Shown here piece by piece: positions 1 to 8,684 of a stretch of 64,000 nt of DNA. Where the stretch lies: positions 211,124-275,123 of the forward strand of contig NZ_JABBND010000004.1 of the NCBI RefSeq assembly GCF_012933465.1, given 5' to 3'. Source of the stretch: Actinomycetospora sp. TBRC 11914 (lineage in GTDB: Bacteria; Actinomycetota; Actinomycetes; Mycobacteriales; Pseudonocardiaceae). A program made the position numbers and the translations under genes. The notes beneath the pieces were generated by a model. It was not told the origin of the DNA. It did no database searches and was given only the letters and a program-made list of their open reading frames with translations. Positions within the stretch are counted from its first letter, which is position 1. Each line of letters opens with the position of its first letter.

Positions 1-511
1 CGCGGGCCTGCTCGACGACGTCGTCGTCCAGCCCGGACGGGCGGATCAGCTCCACGAGCTTCTGCGCCGGCACGGGGTTGAAGAAGTGCATCCCGACGAG
101 CCGGCCATGTGGCAGTTCCCGACCGATGCCGCCGACCGAGAGCGAGGAGGTGTTGGTCGCGAGCACGGCGTCCGGGCAGCGCCGCGCCGCGGCCCCGAGG
201 ATCTCCTGCTTGAGGTCGACGCGCTCGGGGACGGCCTCGACGACCAGGCCGGTGTCGGGCGGGAGGTGATCGACCCCGACGACGATCGTGGTGGCGTCGA
301 CGAGGCCCTCGACGTCGGTGCCCTCCGGGAGCTTCCCGCGGTCCGCGGCGCCCTGCAGCGACTGCTGGAGGGCGCGGCGCGCGGCTGCGGCCCGGTCGTC
401 GTCGCTCTCGACGACGGTCACCGCCGCACCCGCCGTCAGGAACACGTGGGCGATGCCGGCGCCCATCGTCCCGCCGCCGATCACTCCCACGCGGCTGGGC
501 AGACTCCCCAT
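1..511 (-). CDS. 3-hydroxyacyl-CoA dehydrogenase, N-terminal 170 residues (runs off left edge)
   Basis: NAD-dependent 3-hydroxyacyl-CoA dehydrogenase (FadB2/PaaH type), which oxidises 3-hydroxyacyl-CoA to 3-oxoacyl-CoA in the cytoplasm. Seen: an N-terminal Rossmann motif GVIGGGTMGAGIAHV, an acidic residue at the end of the second strand (VVES), the motif NTSSLSV, and the family signature GMHFFNPVPAQKLVELI before the edge. The ATG at 511 is preceded by GAGGAGG at good spacing. The C-terminal dimerisation domain lies outside the window. Beside a paa operon it may serve the PaaH step (3-hydroxyadipyl-CoA oxidation), but it points away from paaA and could equally be a general beta-oxidation or hydroxybutyryl-CoA enzyme, so no symbol is assigned. 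Confidence 0.9.
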   Translation of the reverse strand, partial: MGSLPSRVGVIGGGTMGAGIAHVFLTAGAAVTVVESDDDRAAAARRALQQSLQGAADRGKLPEGTDVEGLVDATTIVVGVDHLPPDTGLVVEAVPERVDLKQEILGAAARRCPDAVLATNTSSLSVGGIGRELPHGRLVGMHFFNPVPAQKLVELIRPSGLDDDVVEQAR

Positions 512-703
512 CGGCGCTCCTCCTCGGTCGTGTGTTTCGCCACGAGTACCCGCCTGGCGGCTGCCCTGCGCGCGGCGCACACACTCCGGGCCGCCACGAC
601 CAACGTCCCGGCCACACCTGCGCGCGCCACGTCGGTCGAGCGTCCGCTGCCGGCGGCGCGGAGCACGTGGGAGCGCCTCGTGAACTCGGCCGGCCGGCCC
701 GCC

Positions 704-1066
704 GAGTGGACCGTGGCGGCTGGCCGGGCAGCCGTGGTGGCCCACTCGGCGTCGGTGGCCGATCGCGGTGCCGGCCGAGTGGACCCCGGTGGTCGGCGCA
801 GCAGCCGTGAGGGCCCACTCGGCGACGGTGGCCCATTGCGGTGCTGGCCGAGTGGACCCCGGTGGTCGCCGCGCCAGCCGTGAGGGCCCACTCGGCGACG
901 GTGGCCGAACACGGGCCGGTCGAGTGGACCCCGGTGGTCGCCGCGGCAGCCGTGAGGGCCCACTCGGCGACGGTGGCCGAACACGGGCCGGTCGAGTGGA
1001 CCCCGGTGGTCGCCGCGGCAGCCGTGAGGGCCCACTCGATGGCGGTGGCCGAGCTCGTACCCGGTC
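704..1066. repeat. Minisatellite: five tandem 72/73 bp units
   Basis: Unit starts at 704, 777, 850, 922 and 994, each beginning GAGTGGACC (first unit GAGTGGACCG). A sixth, decayed start is at 1067. Units three and four are nearly identical, while units one and five have drifted. Within each unit the starting CGAGTGG is matched about 40 bases later by CCACTCG, so each unit can fold into a hairpin with 7 bp end arms. No protein, CRISPR-like spacer pattern or transposase is associated with it. Function unknown. Confidence 0.9.
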
Positions 1067-1226
1067 GACGGGACCGCTCGAGAGTGTGCGCCCCGCGCAG
1101 GTCCCCGCAGGAACGACCCGCATCGTCGCTCGAGTGTGTGCGCCACGCGCAGGTCCCCGCTCGCCCCCGACAGCAACTCCGCACGGGGCGGTTGCGCCAC
1201 CCCGCGCGGTGCGGCACCATCGTCTA

Positions 1227-1242
1227 CCGAACGAACATTCGG
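1227..1242. promoter_or_regulatory. Palindromic operator candidate upstream of paaA
   Basis: An imperfect 16 bp palindrome, CCGAACGAACATTCGG, sits 16 bases before the paaA start. TetR-family PaaR repressors of actinobacterial paa operons bind CCG/CGG-ended dyads of about this size, so this is a reasonable phenylacetyl-CoA-responsive operator. No tetR/paaR gene is in the window, so the link is inference. Confidence 0.4.
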
Positions 1243-1258
1243 GCGGAAGGTGGTCACG

Positions 1259-2281
1259 GTGTCCGTGTCCGACGAGACGACGAGGCTCGCGACGGCCTCG
1301 ACGCCGGACGGCGCCTCCGATGCGCCGGCAGGGCTGGAGCGCGAACTGGAGGACGCCTTCGAGGCCACGGTGGCCGGTGAGGGCCGCGTCGAGCCCCGGG
1401 ACTGGATGCCCGAGGGCTACCGGAAGACGCTGATCCGCCAGATCGCCCAGCACGCCCACTCCGAGATCATCGGGATGCAGCCGGAGGGCAACTGGATCCT
1501 CCGGGCGCCCAGCCTGCGTCGAAAGGCGATCCTGCTGGCCAAGGTGCAGGACGAGGCCGGCCACGGGCTCTACCTGTACTCGGCCACCGAGACTCTCGGC
1601 GTCGACCGGGCCGAGCTGACCGAGAAGCTGATCGACTCGAAGCAGAAGTACTCGTCGATCTTCAACTACCCGACGCTGACGTTCGCCGACATCGGCGTCA
1701 TCGGCTGGCTGGTCGACGGCGCCGCGATCTGCAATCAGGTCCCGCTGTGCCGGTCGAGCTACGGGCCGTACGCCCGGGCGATGGTGCGCATCTGCAAGGA
1801 GGAGTCCTTCCACCAGCGGCAGGGCTTCGAGCTGCTGATGACACTCATGGCCGGCACCGAGGCGCAGCGCGAGATGGTCCAGGACGCGGTGGACCGCTGG
1901 TGGTGGCCTTCGCTGATGATGTTCGGTCCGGCCGACGGCGACTCCCCCAACACCCGGCAGTCGATGGCCTGGCGGATCAAGCGCCACACCAACGACGAGC
2001 TGCGCCAGCGCTTCGTCGACATGACGGTGCCGCAGGCCGCGGCGCTCGGCGTGACGCTGCCCGACCCCGAGCTGCGCTGGAACGACGAGCGGCAGGCGCA
2101 CGACTTCGGCGACATCGACTGGACCGAGTTCACGGCCGTGGTCAAGGGAGCGGGCCCGTGCAACGCCCAGCGGCTGGCCCACCGCCGGGCGGCGCACGAG
2201 GGCGGGCAGTGGGTCCGGGACGCGGCGAGCGCGTACGCCGCCAAGCAGGCCCGCCGCGAGGCCGGGGAGCAGGTCGCATGA
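1259..2281 (+). CDS. paaA: Phenylacetyl-CoA 1,2-epoxidase, catalytic subunit PaaA
   Basis: Di-iron oxygenase subunit of the PaaABCE complex, which converts phenylacetyl-CoA to the ring-1,2-epoxide using O2 and electrons from PaaE. The 340 residues match the family length. Seen: carboxylate-bridged iron motifs, a first Glu in the helix containing [11 protein letters not shown], then KVQDEAGHG (ExxH), and later [10 protein letters not shown] (second ExxH). GTG 1259 is chosen because GGAAGGTGG precedes it and the family N-terminus starts shortly after; an upstream in-frame extension to 1136 reads repeat sequence. The stop overlaps the paaB ATG by four bases, implying coupled translation of complex subunits. 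Confidence 0.95.
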   Translation: MSVSDETTRLATASTPDGASDAPAGLERELEDAFEATVAGEGRVEPRDWMPEGYRKTLIRQIAQHAHSEIIGMQPEGNWILRAPSLRRKAILLAKVQDEAGHGLYLYSATETLGVDRAELTEKLIDSKQKYSSIFNYPTLTFADIGVIGWLVDGAAICNQVPLCRSSYGPYARAMVRICKEESFHQRQGFELLMTLMAGTEAQREMVQDAVDRWWWPSLMMFGPADGDSPNTRQSMAWRIKRHTNDELRQRFVDMTVPQAAALGVTLPDPELRWNDERQAHDFGDIDWTEFTAVVKGAGPCNAQRLAHRRAAHEGGQWVRDAASAYAAKQARREAGEQVA

Positions 2282-2631
2282 GCATGTCCGACGACACCAC
2301 CGCGCACGTCGAGGGCGACCCGGCGACGGACCTCGGCACCGGCACCCCGCAGGCCACCTGGCCGCTCTACGAGGTCTTCGTGCGCGGCAAGCGCGGGCTC
2401 AACCACGTCCACGTCGGGTCGCTGCACGCTCCCGACGACCGCATGGCCCTGCACAACGCCCGCAACCTCTACACGCGGCGCAACGAGGGCGTGAGCATCT
2501 GGGTGGTCCGGGCGGACGCGATCACCGCGTCGAGCCCCGAGGAGAAGGACCCGTTCTTCGCGCCCTCGGGCGACAAGGTCTACCGGCACCCGACCTTCTA
2601 CTCCATACCCGACGACGTCCCGCACCTGTGA
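2278..2631 (+). CDS. paaB: Phenylacetyl-CoA epoxidase subunit PaaB
   Basis: Small non-catalytic subunit (117 residues) that bridges PaaAC heterodimers in the epoxidase complex. Seen: the conserved start of the family core, [23 protein letters not shown], followed by [17 protein letters not shown] and a C-terminal [11 protein letters not shown]. About 35 polar residues precede the core. ATG 2278 overlaps the paaA stop (ATGA), and the second ATG at 2284 is also possible. It overlaps paaC by four bases. Confidence 0.95.
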   Translation: MSMSDDTTAHVEGDPATDLGTGTPQATWPLYEVFVRGKRGLNHVHVGSLHAPDDRMALHNARNLYTRRNEGVSIWVVRADAITASSPEEKDPFFAPSGDKVYRHPTFYSIPDDVPHL

Positions 2632-3557
2632 ACGCCGTGGACACCGAGGACAACGTCTACGACGCCCTGGCCGCCGCCGACCACGACGGCCGCTGGGCCC
2701 ACGGCGCGGGCTTCGACGAGACCGTCGTCGAGGTCACCGCCCCGGCCCCGGAAGGGGTCGACGTCGGGGACCTGGCGACCTACTGCCTGATGCTCGCCGA
2801 CGACGCCCTGGTCGCCTCCCACCGTCTCTCCGAGTGGGCGACGCACGCCCCCGAGCTCGAAGAGGAGGTCGCGCTCGCGAACATCGCGCTCGACCTGCTC
2901 GGGCAGGCCCGGGTCCTGCTCTCCCGTGCGGGGCACCTCGGGGCGGCGGCGCGGTTCCGGACTCCCACCACGGCCACGCAGCTGGCCGACGAGGACGTGC
3001 TCGCCTACTTCCGCGACGACCGGTTCTTCCGCAACGTCACCCTGGCCGAGACCGACCTCGGGGACTTCGGTCGCACGACCGCGTGGATGCTCGTGTACTC
3101 GTCGTGGCGCCTCGCGCTCATGACGCGGCTGCGCGGCTCGGCCGACCCGGTGCTCGCGGCGGTGGCGGCGAAGGCCGTCCCCGAGCTGTCCTACCAGCGC
3201 GAGTACGCGGCCGGCTGGCTGCTGCGCCTCGGCGACGGCACCGAGCTCTCCCACGCGCGGGCGCAGGCCGGCCTCGAGGACGTCTGGCCGTTCGTCGAGG
3301 AGCTGTTCCTGACCCACCCGGTCGAGGCGCGGCTCGTCGCGGCCGGGGTCGCCGTGGACCCGGCGGCGTTGCGTGCCGACGTCGACTCCGACCTCGCGCA
3401 GGTCCTGCCCGCGGCGACGCTGACCCGCCCCGAGCGCCCCGCGGTGGGGCTCGTCGGTGGCCGGGGCGGCCGCGACGGGGTGCACACCGAGGCGCTGGGA
3501 CGGGTGCTCGCCGTCATGCAGTCGCTCGCCCGCGCGCACCCGGACGCGACGTGGTGA
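2628..3557 (+). CDS. paaC: Phenylacetyl-CoA epoxidase structural subunit PaaC
   Basis: PaaC (309 residues) is a paralogue of PaaA with the same four-helix fold but without working iron ligands. It stabilises PaaA and helps form the substrate site. Seen: LATYCLMLADDALVASHRLSEW near the N-terminus, an LANIALDLLGQARVLL helix, and LAYFRDDRFFRNVTL, all family features. Start GTG 2628 overlaps the paaB stop; stop at 3555-3557 overlaps paaD. The N-terminus is about 40 residues longer than a minimal PaaC. Confidence 0.94.
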   Translation: MNAVDTEDNVYDALAAADHDGRWAHGAGFDETVVEVTAPAPEGVDVGDLATYCLMLADDALVASHRLSEWATHAPELEEEVALANIALDLLGQARVLLSRAGHLGAAARFRTPTTATQLADEDVLAYFRDDRFFRNVTLAETDLGDFGRTTAWMLVYSSWRLALMTRLRGSADPVLAAVAAKAVPELSYQREYAAGWLLRLGDGTELSHARAQAGLEDVWPFVEELFLTHPVEARLVAAGVAVDPAALRADVDSDLAQVLPAATLTRPERPAVGLVGGRGGRDGVHTEALGRVLAVMQSLARAHPDATW

Positions 3558-4063
3558 GCGCGGTCGCCCGGGGCTCGGTGTGGGACGTCGCCGCCGAGGT
3601 CACCGACCCCGAGATGCCGATGCTCACGCTGGCCGACCTCGGGGTGCTGCGCGGCGTCGAGGCGCACGACGACGGGTCCGTGGTCGTCACGATCACCCCC
3701 ACCTACGCGGGGTGCCCGGCGCTCGAGGCGATGCGCGACGACCTCCGGGCGCGGCTCGCCGAGGCCGGCCACCACGACGTCGAGGTGCGGACCACGCTGA
3801 GCCCGCCGTGGACCACCGACTTCCTCACCGACGAGGGGCGACGGAAGCTGGCCGAGGCGGGCGTGGCGCCGCCGGCGCACGTCGGGCCGCGGTCGATCGG
3901 GCCGGTCCCGTTGACCCTGGCCCCGCCGGCCGCGCGCGTCGCCTGCCCGCGGTGCGGGAGCGCCGACACCGAGGTGCTCTCCCGGTTCGGGCCCACGGCC
4001 TGCACGGCGCTGCGCCGCTGCCGGGCCTGCCGGGAGCCCTTCGAGCACATGAAGGACATCTGA
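3554..4063 (+). CDS. paaD: PaaD, DUF59-domain maturation factor for the epoxidase
   Basis: 169 residues with an N-terminal DUF59/MIP18-like domain (VTDPEMPMLTLADLGVLRGV and TPTYAGCPALEAM, carrying the conserved Cys) and a C-terminal zinc-ribbon-like tail with two CxxC pairs (CPRCG and CRAC). PaaD is required for epoxidase activity and is thought to act in iron-sulfur or metal-centre maturation of the complex. Start GTG 3554 overlaps paaC; stop overlaps paaE. Confidence 0.93.
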   Translation: MSAVARGSVWDVAAEVTDPEMPMLTLADLGVLRGVEAHDDGSVVVTITPTYAGCPALEAMRDDLRARLAEAGHHDVEVRTTLSPPWTTDFLTDEGRRKLAEAGVAPPAHVGPRSIGPVPLTLAPPAARVACPRCGSADTEVLSRFGPTACTALRRCRACREPFEHMKDI

Positions 4064-5166
4064 TGAGCGCGCCGACCACCGAGCCGTCGACCGGTGCCGA
4101 CGACGCGCCCGCAGGCTTCCACCGGCTGCGGGTCGCCGACGTCGACCGGCTCACCGACGACGCCGTCGCGGTCACGTTCGACGTCCCCGGCGAGCTCGCG
4201 GAGACCTTCGCGTTCCGCGCCGGGCAGTACCTCACGCTGCGCCTGCCGACGCCCGACGGCGAGGAGCGCCGCTCGTACTCGATCTGCGCTCCGGAGGGGG
4301 CCGCCCCGCGGATCGGGGTCCGGCGGGTGGAGACCGGGCTGTTCTCCGAGTGGCTCGTCGACCGGCTCACCGCCGGCGACGAGCTCGAGGTCGGACCGCC
4401 CGAGGGCCGCTTCACCCCCGACCCGCGGCCTGGCGAGCACCACACCCTCGTCGCGGCCGGGTCCGGGATCACCCCGGTCCTCTCGATCGCCGCGACCGTG
4501 CTCGCCGCGCACCCGGACACCCACGTGACCCTGCTCTACGGCAACCGCCGCACGGACACCGTGATGTTCGCCGAGGAGCTGGCCGACCTCAAGGACCGCT
4601 ACCCCGCCCGGCTGCAGCTCGGGCACGTGCTCTCCCGCGAGCCGGTCGAAGCGGAGATCTTCGCCGGGCGGCTCGACCGCGAGAAGCTGCACACCCTCCT
4701 GACGTCCCTGGTCCCGACCCCGCAGGTCGACCACTGGTGGCTCTGCGGCCCGCTGGAGATGGTGACCGGCGCCCGGGACCTGCTCGCCGAGCTCGGGATC
4801 GGGCGCGAGCGCGTCCACGCCGAACTGTTCTACGTCGACACCCCGCCGCCGCGGCCGGTGCGCCACGAGGACGTCGACGCGGACGCCGAGGGGGCGGAGG
4901 CGACGATCGTGCTGCACGGCCGGTCGGTCACCGCGACCCTGCCGCGCGACCGGTTCGTGCTCGACGCCGCCCAGAAGGTGCGCTCCGACCTGCCGTTCGC
5001 CTGCAAGGGCGGGGTGTGCGGCACCTGCCGGGCGAAGGTCGTCTCCGGCCGGGTCGACCTGCAGCGCAACTTCGCCCTCGAGCCCGAGGAGATCGAGGCC
5101 GGGTTCGTGCTGACCTGCCAGTCGGTGCCCGTCTCCGACGAGCTCGTCATCGACTACGACGTCTAG
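4063..5166 (+). CDS. paaE: PaaE, FAD/2Fe-2S reductase of the epoxidase
   Basis: Electron donor for PaaA (367 residues): a ferredoxin-NADP reductase module followed by a plant-type ferredoxin domain. Seen: the FAD-binding RSYSIC motif, a pyridine-nucleotide binding AAGSGITPVLS segment, a WWLCGPLEM motif near the nicotinamide site, and four iron-sulfur cysteines in CKGGVCGTC plus a distal LTCQS. The ATG overlaps the paaD stop. The gap to paaZ is 13 bases with AGAGGAGAG. Confidence 0.96.
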   Translation: MSAPTTEPSTGADDAPAGFHRLRVADVDRLTDDAVAVTFDVPGELAETFAFRAGQYLTLRLPTPDGEERRSYSICAPEGAAPRIGVRRVETGLFSEWLVDRLTAGDELEVGPPEGRFTPDPRPGEHHTLVAAGSGITPVLSIAATVLAAHPDTHVTLLYGNRRTDTVMFAEELADLKDRYPARLQLGHVLSREPVEAEIFAGRLDREKLHTLLTSLVPTPQVDHWWLCGPLEMVTGARDLLAELGIGRERVHAELFYVDTPPPRPVRHEDVDADAEGAEATIVLHGRSVTATLPRDRFVLDAAQKVRSDLPFACKGGVCGTCRAKVVSGRVDLQRNFALEPEEIEAGFVLTCQSVPVSDELVIDYDV

Positions 5167-5179
5167 AGGAGAGCCCATC

Positions 5180-7207
5180 GTGGTGGTTCCCAGCTACCTG
5201 GCCGGCGCGTGGCAGGAAGGATCGGGCGACGGCCGGGCGATGTTCGACGCCGTCACCGGCGAGGAGGTCGGCCGCCTGTCGACCAGCGGGCTCGACCTCG
5301 CCGGGGCCGCGTCGTACGCCCGGACCGTCGGCGGGCCGGCGCTGCGCGACCTGTCGTTCCACCAGCGGGCCTCGCTGCTCAAGGCGCTCGCCGGACACCT
5401 GCGCGAGCACCGCGACGAGCTGTACGCGGTCTCCGCGCGCACCGGCGCGACCCTCGGTGACTCGAAGTTCGACGTCGACGGCGGCGTCGGGGTCCTGGCT
5501 GCCTACGCCTCGAAGGGCAAGCGCGAGCTGCCCGCCGGGTCGGTGCTGCTCGACGGTGACGTCGAGCCGCTCTCGAAGGACGGCTCCTTCCTCGCCCAGC
5601 ACGTCATGACGCCGCTGCGGGGCGTCGCGGTGCAGGTCAACGCCTACAACTTCCCGGTGTGGGGCCCGCTGGAGAAACTCGCGCCGGCCTTCCTCGCGGG
5701 CGTCCCCTCGATCATCAAGCCCGCCACCCCGACGGCGTTCCTGACGGCGGAGCTCGTGGAGCTCGTCGTCGGGTCGGGCCTGCTGCCGGAGGGCTCGGTG
5801 CAGTTCCTGGCGGGCTCGGTGGGCGACCTGTTCGACCACCTCACCGAGCAGGACCTCGTCTCGTTCACCGGCTCCGCGTCGACGGCCCAGCAGCTGCGCA
5901 CCCACCCGGTGCTCACCGCCCGCGCGGTCCGCTTCACCGCCGAGGCCGACTCGCTGAACTGCTCGGTCCTCGGTCCCGACGCCGGGCCGGGCACGCCCGA
6001 GTTCGACCTCTACGTCCGCCAGCTGGTCACCGAGATGACCGTGAAGGCCGGGCAGAAGTGCACCGCCATCCGCCGCGCGTTCGTGCCGGGCGAGCACCTC
6101 GACGCGGTGGCGGAGGCCGTGATCGAGGGCCTCGGCCGCGTCACCGTCGGGAACCCGTCGAACCCGGACGTCCGCATGGGCGCCCTGGCCGGGCTCGAGC
6201 AGCGCGAGGAGGTCCGGCGCTCGCTCAAGGCGCTCACCGACTCCGCCCAGGTGCTGTTCGGCTCCCCCGACACCGTCGAGGTGGTCGACGCCGACGCCGA
6301 GCGGGGCGCGTTCCTCTCCCCGGTCCTGCTGCGCGCCGACCCCAACACCGCCGCGGTGCACGAGGTCGAGGCGTTCGGGCCGGTGTCCACCCTGGTGCCC
6401 TACTCGTCCACGGCGCAGGTGGTCGACCTCGCCGCCCGCGGCCAGGGCTCGCTCGTCGGGTCCGTCGTCACCGGGGACCCGGAGTTCGCGCGCGAGGTCG
6501 TCCTGGGCGTCGCGCCGTGGCACGGCCGGCTGCTGGTGCTCGACCAGGCCGACGCGAAGAGCTCCACCGGGCACGGCTCGCCGATGCCCCAGCTCGTCCA
6601 CGGCGGCCCCGGCCGGGCCGGCGGCGGCGAGGAGATGGGCGGCGTGCGCGGGATCACCCACCACATGCAGCGCACCGCGGTCCAGGGCTCCCCCGACATG
6701 CTCACCGCGATCACCGGGCGGTGGACGCCGGGCTCGGCGCGCACGACGACCGAGGAGCACCCGTTCCGCAAGCACCTCGAGGCGCTGCGGGTCGGCGACA
6801 CCGTCGTCGGCGGGCCCCGCACGGTGACCCAGGACGACGTCGAGCACTTCGCGGAGTTCACCGGCGACACCTTCTACGCGCACATGGACGGTGCCGCCGC
6901 GGCGCAGAACCCGTTCTTCGGCGAGCGCGTCGCCCACGGCTACCTGGTGGTGTCCTTCGCAGCGGGCCTGTTCGTCGACCCGGCGCCGGGCCCGGTGCTC
7001 GCCAACTTCGGCGTCGACTCGCTTCGGTTCCTCACCCCCGTGAAGTTCGGCGACGAGCTGACGATCACGCTGACCGCCAAGCAGATCACCCCCCGCGACA
7101 CCGCCGCCTACGGCGAGGTCCGGTGGGACGCCGACGTCACGAACCAGTCCGGTGACTCCGTCGCCCGCTACGACGTCCTCACGCTCGTCGCCAAGGAGGC
7201 CCCGTGA
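5180..7207 (+). CDS. paaZ: PaaZ, bifunctional oxepin-CoA hydrolase / semialdehyde dehydrogenase
   Basis: Ring-opening enzyme of the phenylacetate pathway (675 residues, close to the 681 of E. coli). It has an N-terminal aldehyde dehydrogenase domain (about residues 1-520) that oxidises the open-chain semialdehyde with NADP, and a C-terminal MaoC/hotdog hydratase domain (about 540-675) that hydrolyses oxepin-CoA. Seen: the NAFNFP-like motif VNAYNFPVWGP, FTGS, the catalytic Cys in VKAGQKCTAIRR, and the C-terminal hydratase signature FTGDTFYAHMD. AGAGGAGAG precedes GTG 5180. The stop overlaps paaI by four bases. Confidence 0.95.
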   Translation: MVVPSYLAGAWQEGSGDGRAMFDAVTGEEVGRLSTSGLDLAGAASYARTVGGPALRDLSFHQRASLLKALAGHLREHRDELYAVSARTGATLGDSKFDVDGGVGVLAAYASKGKRELPAGSVLLDGDVEPLSKDGSFLAQHVMTPLRGVAVQVNAYNFPVWGPLEKLAPAFLAGVPSIIKPATPTAFLTAELVELVVGSGLLPEGSVQFLAGSVGDLFDHLTEQDLVSFTGSASTAQQLRTHPVLTARAVRFTAEADSLNCSVLGPDAGPGTPEFDLYVRQLVTEMTVKAGQKCTAIRRAFVPGEHLDAVAEAVIEGLGRVTVGNPSNPDVRMGALAGLEQREEVRRSLKALTDSAQVLFGSPDTVEVVDADAERGAFLSPVLLRADPNTAAVHEVEAFGPVSTLVPYSSTAQVVDLAARGQGSLVGSVVTGDPEFAREVVLGVAPWHGRLLVLDQADAKSSTGHGSPMPQLVHGGPGRAGGGEEMGGVRGITHHMQRTAVQGSPDMLTAITGRWTPGSARTTTEEHPFRKHLEALRVGDTVVGGPRTVTQDDVEHFAEFTGDTFYAHMDGAAAAQNPFFGERVAHGYLVVSFAAGLFVDPAPGPVLANFGVDSLRFLTPVKFGDELTITLTAKQITPRDTAAYGEVRWDADVTNQSGDSVARYDVLTLVAKEAP

Positions 7208-7614
7208 CCGAGGCGATCGCCACGTCCGTGCGCCGGATGTGGGACGACGACGCGGCCTCCCGCAAGCTCGGGATGGAGCTCCACGCGGCGTCCGACGGCG
7301 CCGCGCGGCTGACCATGACCGTCACCTCGGACATGGTCAACGGGCACGGCATATGCCACGGCGGCTACCTGTTCCTGCTCGCCGACTCGGCGTTCGCGTG
7401 CGCCTGCAACAGCCCGGGCCCGGTGACGGTGGCCGCCGGCGCCGACGTCGTCTTCGTGACCTCGGCGCGGGAGGGCGACCGGCTCGAGGCCGTGGCGACC
7501 GAGCGCAGCCGCCACGGCCGCAGCGGCGTGTACGACGTCACCGTCCGCCGCCCCGTCGACGACCAGGTCATCGCCGAGTTCCGCGGGAGGAGCCGCACGA
7601 TCCAGCGCTCGTGA
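7204..7614 (+). CDS. paaI: PaaI hotdog-fold acyl-CoA thioesterase
   Basis: 136-residue thioesterase that releases CoA from dead-end hydroxyphenylacetyl-CoA products and so protects the CoA pool during phenylacetate degradation. Seen: the hotdog core VNGHGICHGGYLFLLADSAFA, typical of PaaI (conserved Asn, HGG and catalytic Asp). GTG 7204 overlaps the paaZ stop. It is the last gene of the operon and converges on the AraC gene with only three bases between the two stops. Confidence 0.93.
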   Translation: MTEAIATSVRRMWDDDAASRKLGMELHAASDGAARLTMTVTSDMVNGHGICHGGYLFLLADSAFACACNSPGPVTVAAGADVVFVTSAREGDRLEAVATERSRHGRSGVYDVTVRRPVDDQVIAEFRGRSRTIQRS

Positions 7615-7617
7615 GGC

Positions 7618-8613
7618 TCACGACCGCAGGGTCCGGCTGGGCGAGCAGCCGAAGGCGGCCCGGTAGTCCACCGAGAACCGGCCGGCGTGGGCGAAGTCCC
7701 AGCGGGCGGCCACGGCGGACACCGTGTCCCCCCGCGTGGGGTCGGCCGCGCGCAGGTCGCGGTGAGCCCGGTCCATCCGCACCTGCTTGAGGTAGCCGAG
7801 CGGGCTGACGCCCCGGTGGGTGCGGAAGGAGTGCTGGAGGGCGCGGGCCCCGATGCGGGCCGCGCCCGCGATGTCGGCGAGCCCGATGGGTTCGTGGGCG
7901 TGGGCGTCGACGAACTCCGCCGCCCGCCGCACCGCGGCCGGTTCCGCGCCCGCGGCCACCACCGGCCTCGGATCGGTCGACGCGTCCAGCGCGGTGTTGG
8001 GGAACATCGCCAGCAGACCGGTCGCCAGCAGGCGGAACGCCTCCGCGCGGACCAGCGACGCCGCGGCGACCTCGGGGTCGGCCAGGACGTCGTCACGGAC
8101 GTGGGCGACGGCCGCGTTCCAGTAGCGGACGGCCGCGTCGGAGACGGGCCGCAGCCCGGTGAAGACCAGGGCCTCCGGCGCGATCCCGCTCATCGCGGCC
8201 GCGTGCGCCACCACGCGGTCCCGGTCGAGGACGAGCAGGCCGAGGTCGACGTCCTCGCCGGTGGCGCGCCGGAGGTCGTGGGGCGGCACGAGACAGAGGT
8301 CGCCGGTCCGGGCGCGCAGCTCGCCGCGGGCGGTCTCGAACGTCCGACGACCCGCGTGGACGTGCTCGACGCACAGCAGGTCCCCGAGCGGACCGTCCCA
8401 GCTGATCGTCGCGCTGGACCGCCAGCGCGTGACGGCGAGCCCGTCCATGACGAACGCCTGGTGGTGGAAGACGAAGCCGTCCGTGTCCCCGGAGATCCGG
8501 ACGTCGCCGGTCAGCCGGTAGCCGTCCCGGACGACCTGGGCGGCCTCCTCCGGATCGGTGGTGGAGAACCCGCTGCGGAACGTGCCGCGCTCCGGCTCGA
8601 CCGTCGCCGCCAC
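7618..8613 (-). CDS. AraC-family transcriptional regulator
   Basis: 331 residues. The last 100 or so form the double helix-turn-helix DNA-binding domain (IGLADIAGAARIGARALQHS, then SPLGYLKQVRMDRAHRDL and FSVDYRAAFGCSP), and the N-terminal 200 form an effector domain of the type that acidic-aromatic regulators carry. The start is taken as GTG at 8613. It is convergent with the paa operon and divergent from the MFS gene at 8685, so its targets are likely the MFS gene, the paa operon, or both. No effector can be named from sequence. Confidence 0.88.
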   Translation of the reverse strand: MAATVEPERGTFRSGFSTTDPEEAAQVVRDGYRLTGDVRISGDTDGFVFHHQAFVMDGLAVTRWRSSATISWDGPLGDLLCVEHVHAGRRTFETARGELRARTGDLCLVPPHDLRRATGEDVDLGLLVLDRDRVVAHAAAMSGIAPEALVFTGLRPVSDAAVRYWNAAVAHVRDDVLADPEVAAASLVRAEAFRLLATGLLAMFPNTALDASTDPRPVVAAGAEPAAVRRAAEFVDAHAHEPIGLADIAGAARIGARALQHSFRTHRGVSPLGYLKQVRMDRAHRDLRAADPTRGDTVSAVAARWDFAHAGRFSVDYRAAFGCSPSRTLRS

Positions 8614-8684
8614 GTCAGCGGGTCCCGCCGCCGACCGGGTGCCGGTTCGTCACCATGCGGTGAGTCTCCCGGACGACCGGGCCC

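Larger units (their letters stand above)
512..1258. other. Intergenic region between the divergent dehydrogenase and paaA, filled by repeats
   Basis: About 750 bases with no convincing gene. It holds a five-unit 72/73 bp tandem repeat (704-1066), a separate approximately 22 bp motif present once inverted (565-587) and twice direct (about 1080-1107 and 1132-1159), and a palindromic candidate operator just before paaA. Open frames here are long only because the repeats are GC-rich. The 73 bp units shift frame against the 72 bp units, which argues against a conserved protein. Confidence 0.75.

Noticed and set aside
704..1066. Repeat-encoded protein with a 24-residue period (two 72 bp units are in frame)
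   Set aside because: The first units are 73 bp and shift the frame, there is no start with a ribosome site, and codon positions show no bias.
1136..1258. Upstream extension of paaA to an ATG at 1136
   Set aside because: It would translate the repeat motif and a likely operator; GTG 1259 has a ribosome site and fits the family length.
7618..8613. Naming the AraC regulator as the paa regulator
   Set aside because: Convergent orientation and no effector evidence; the paa dyad looks like a TetR-type site.
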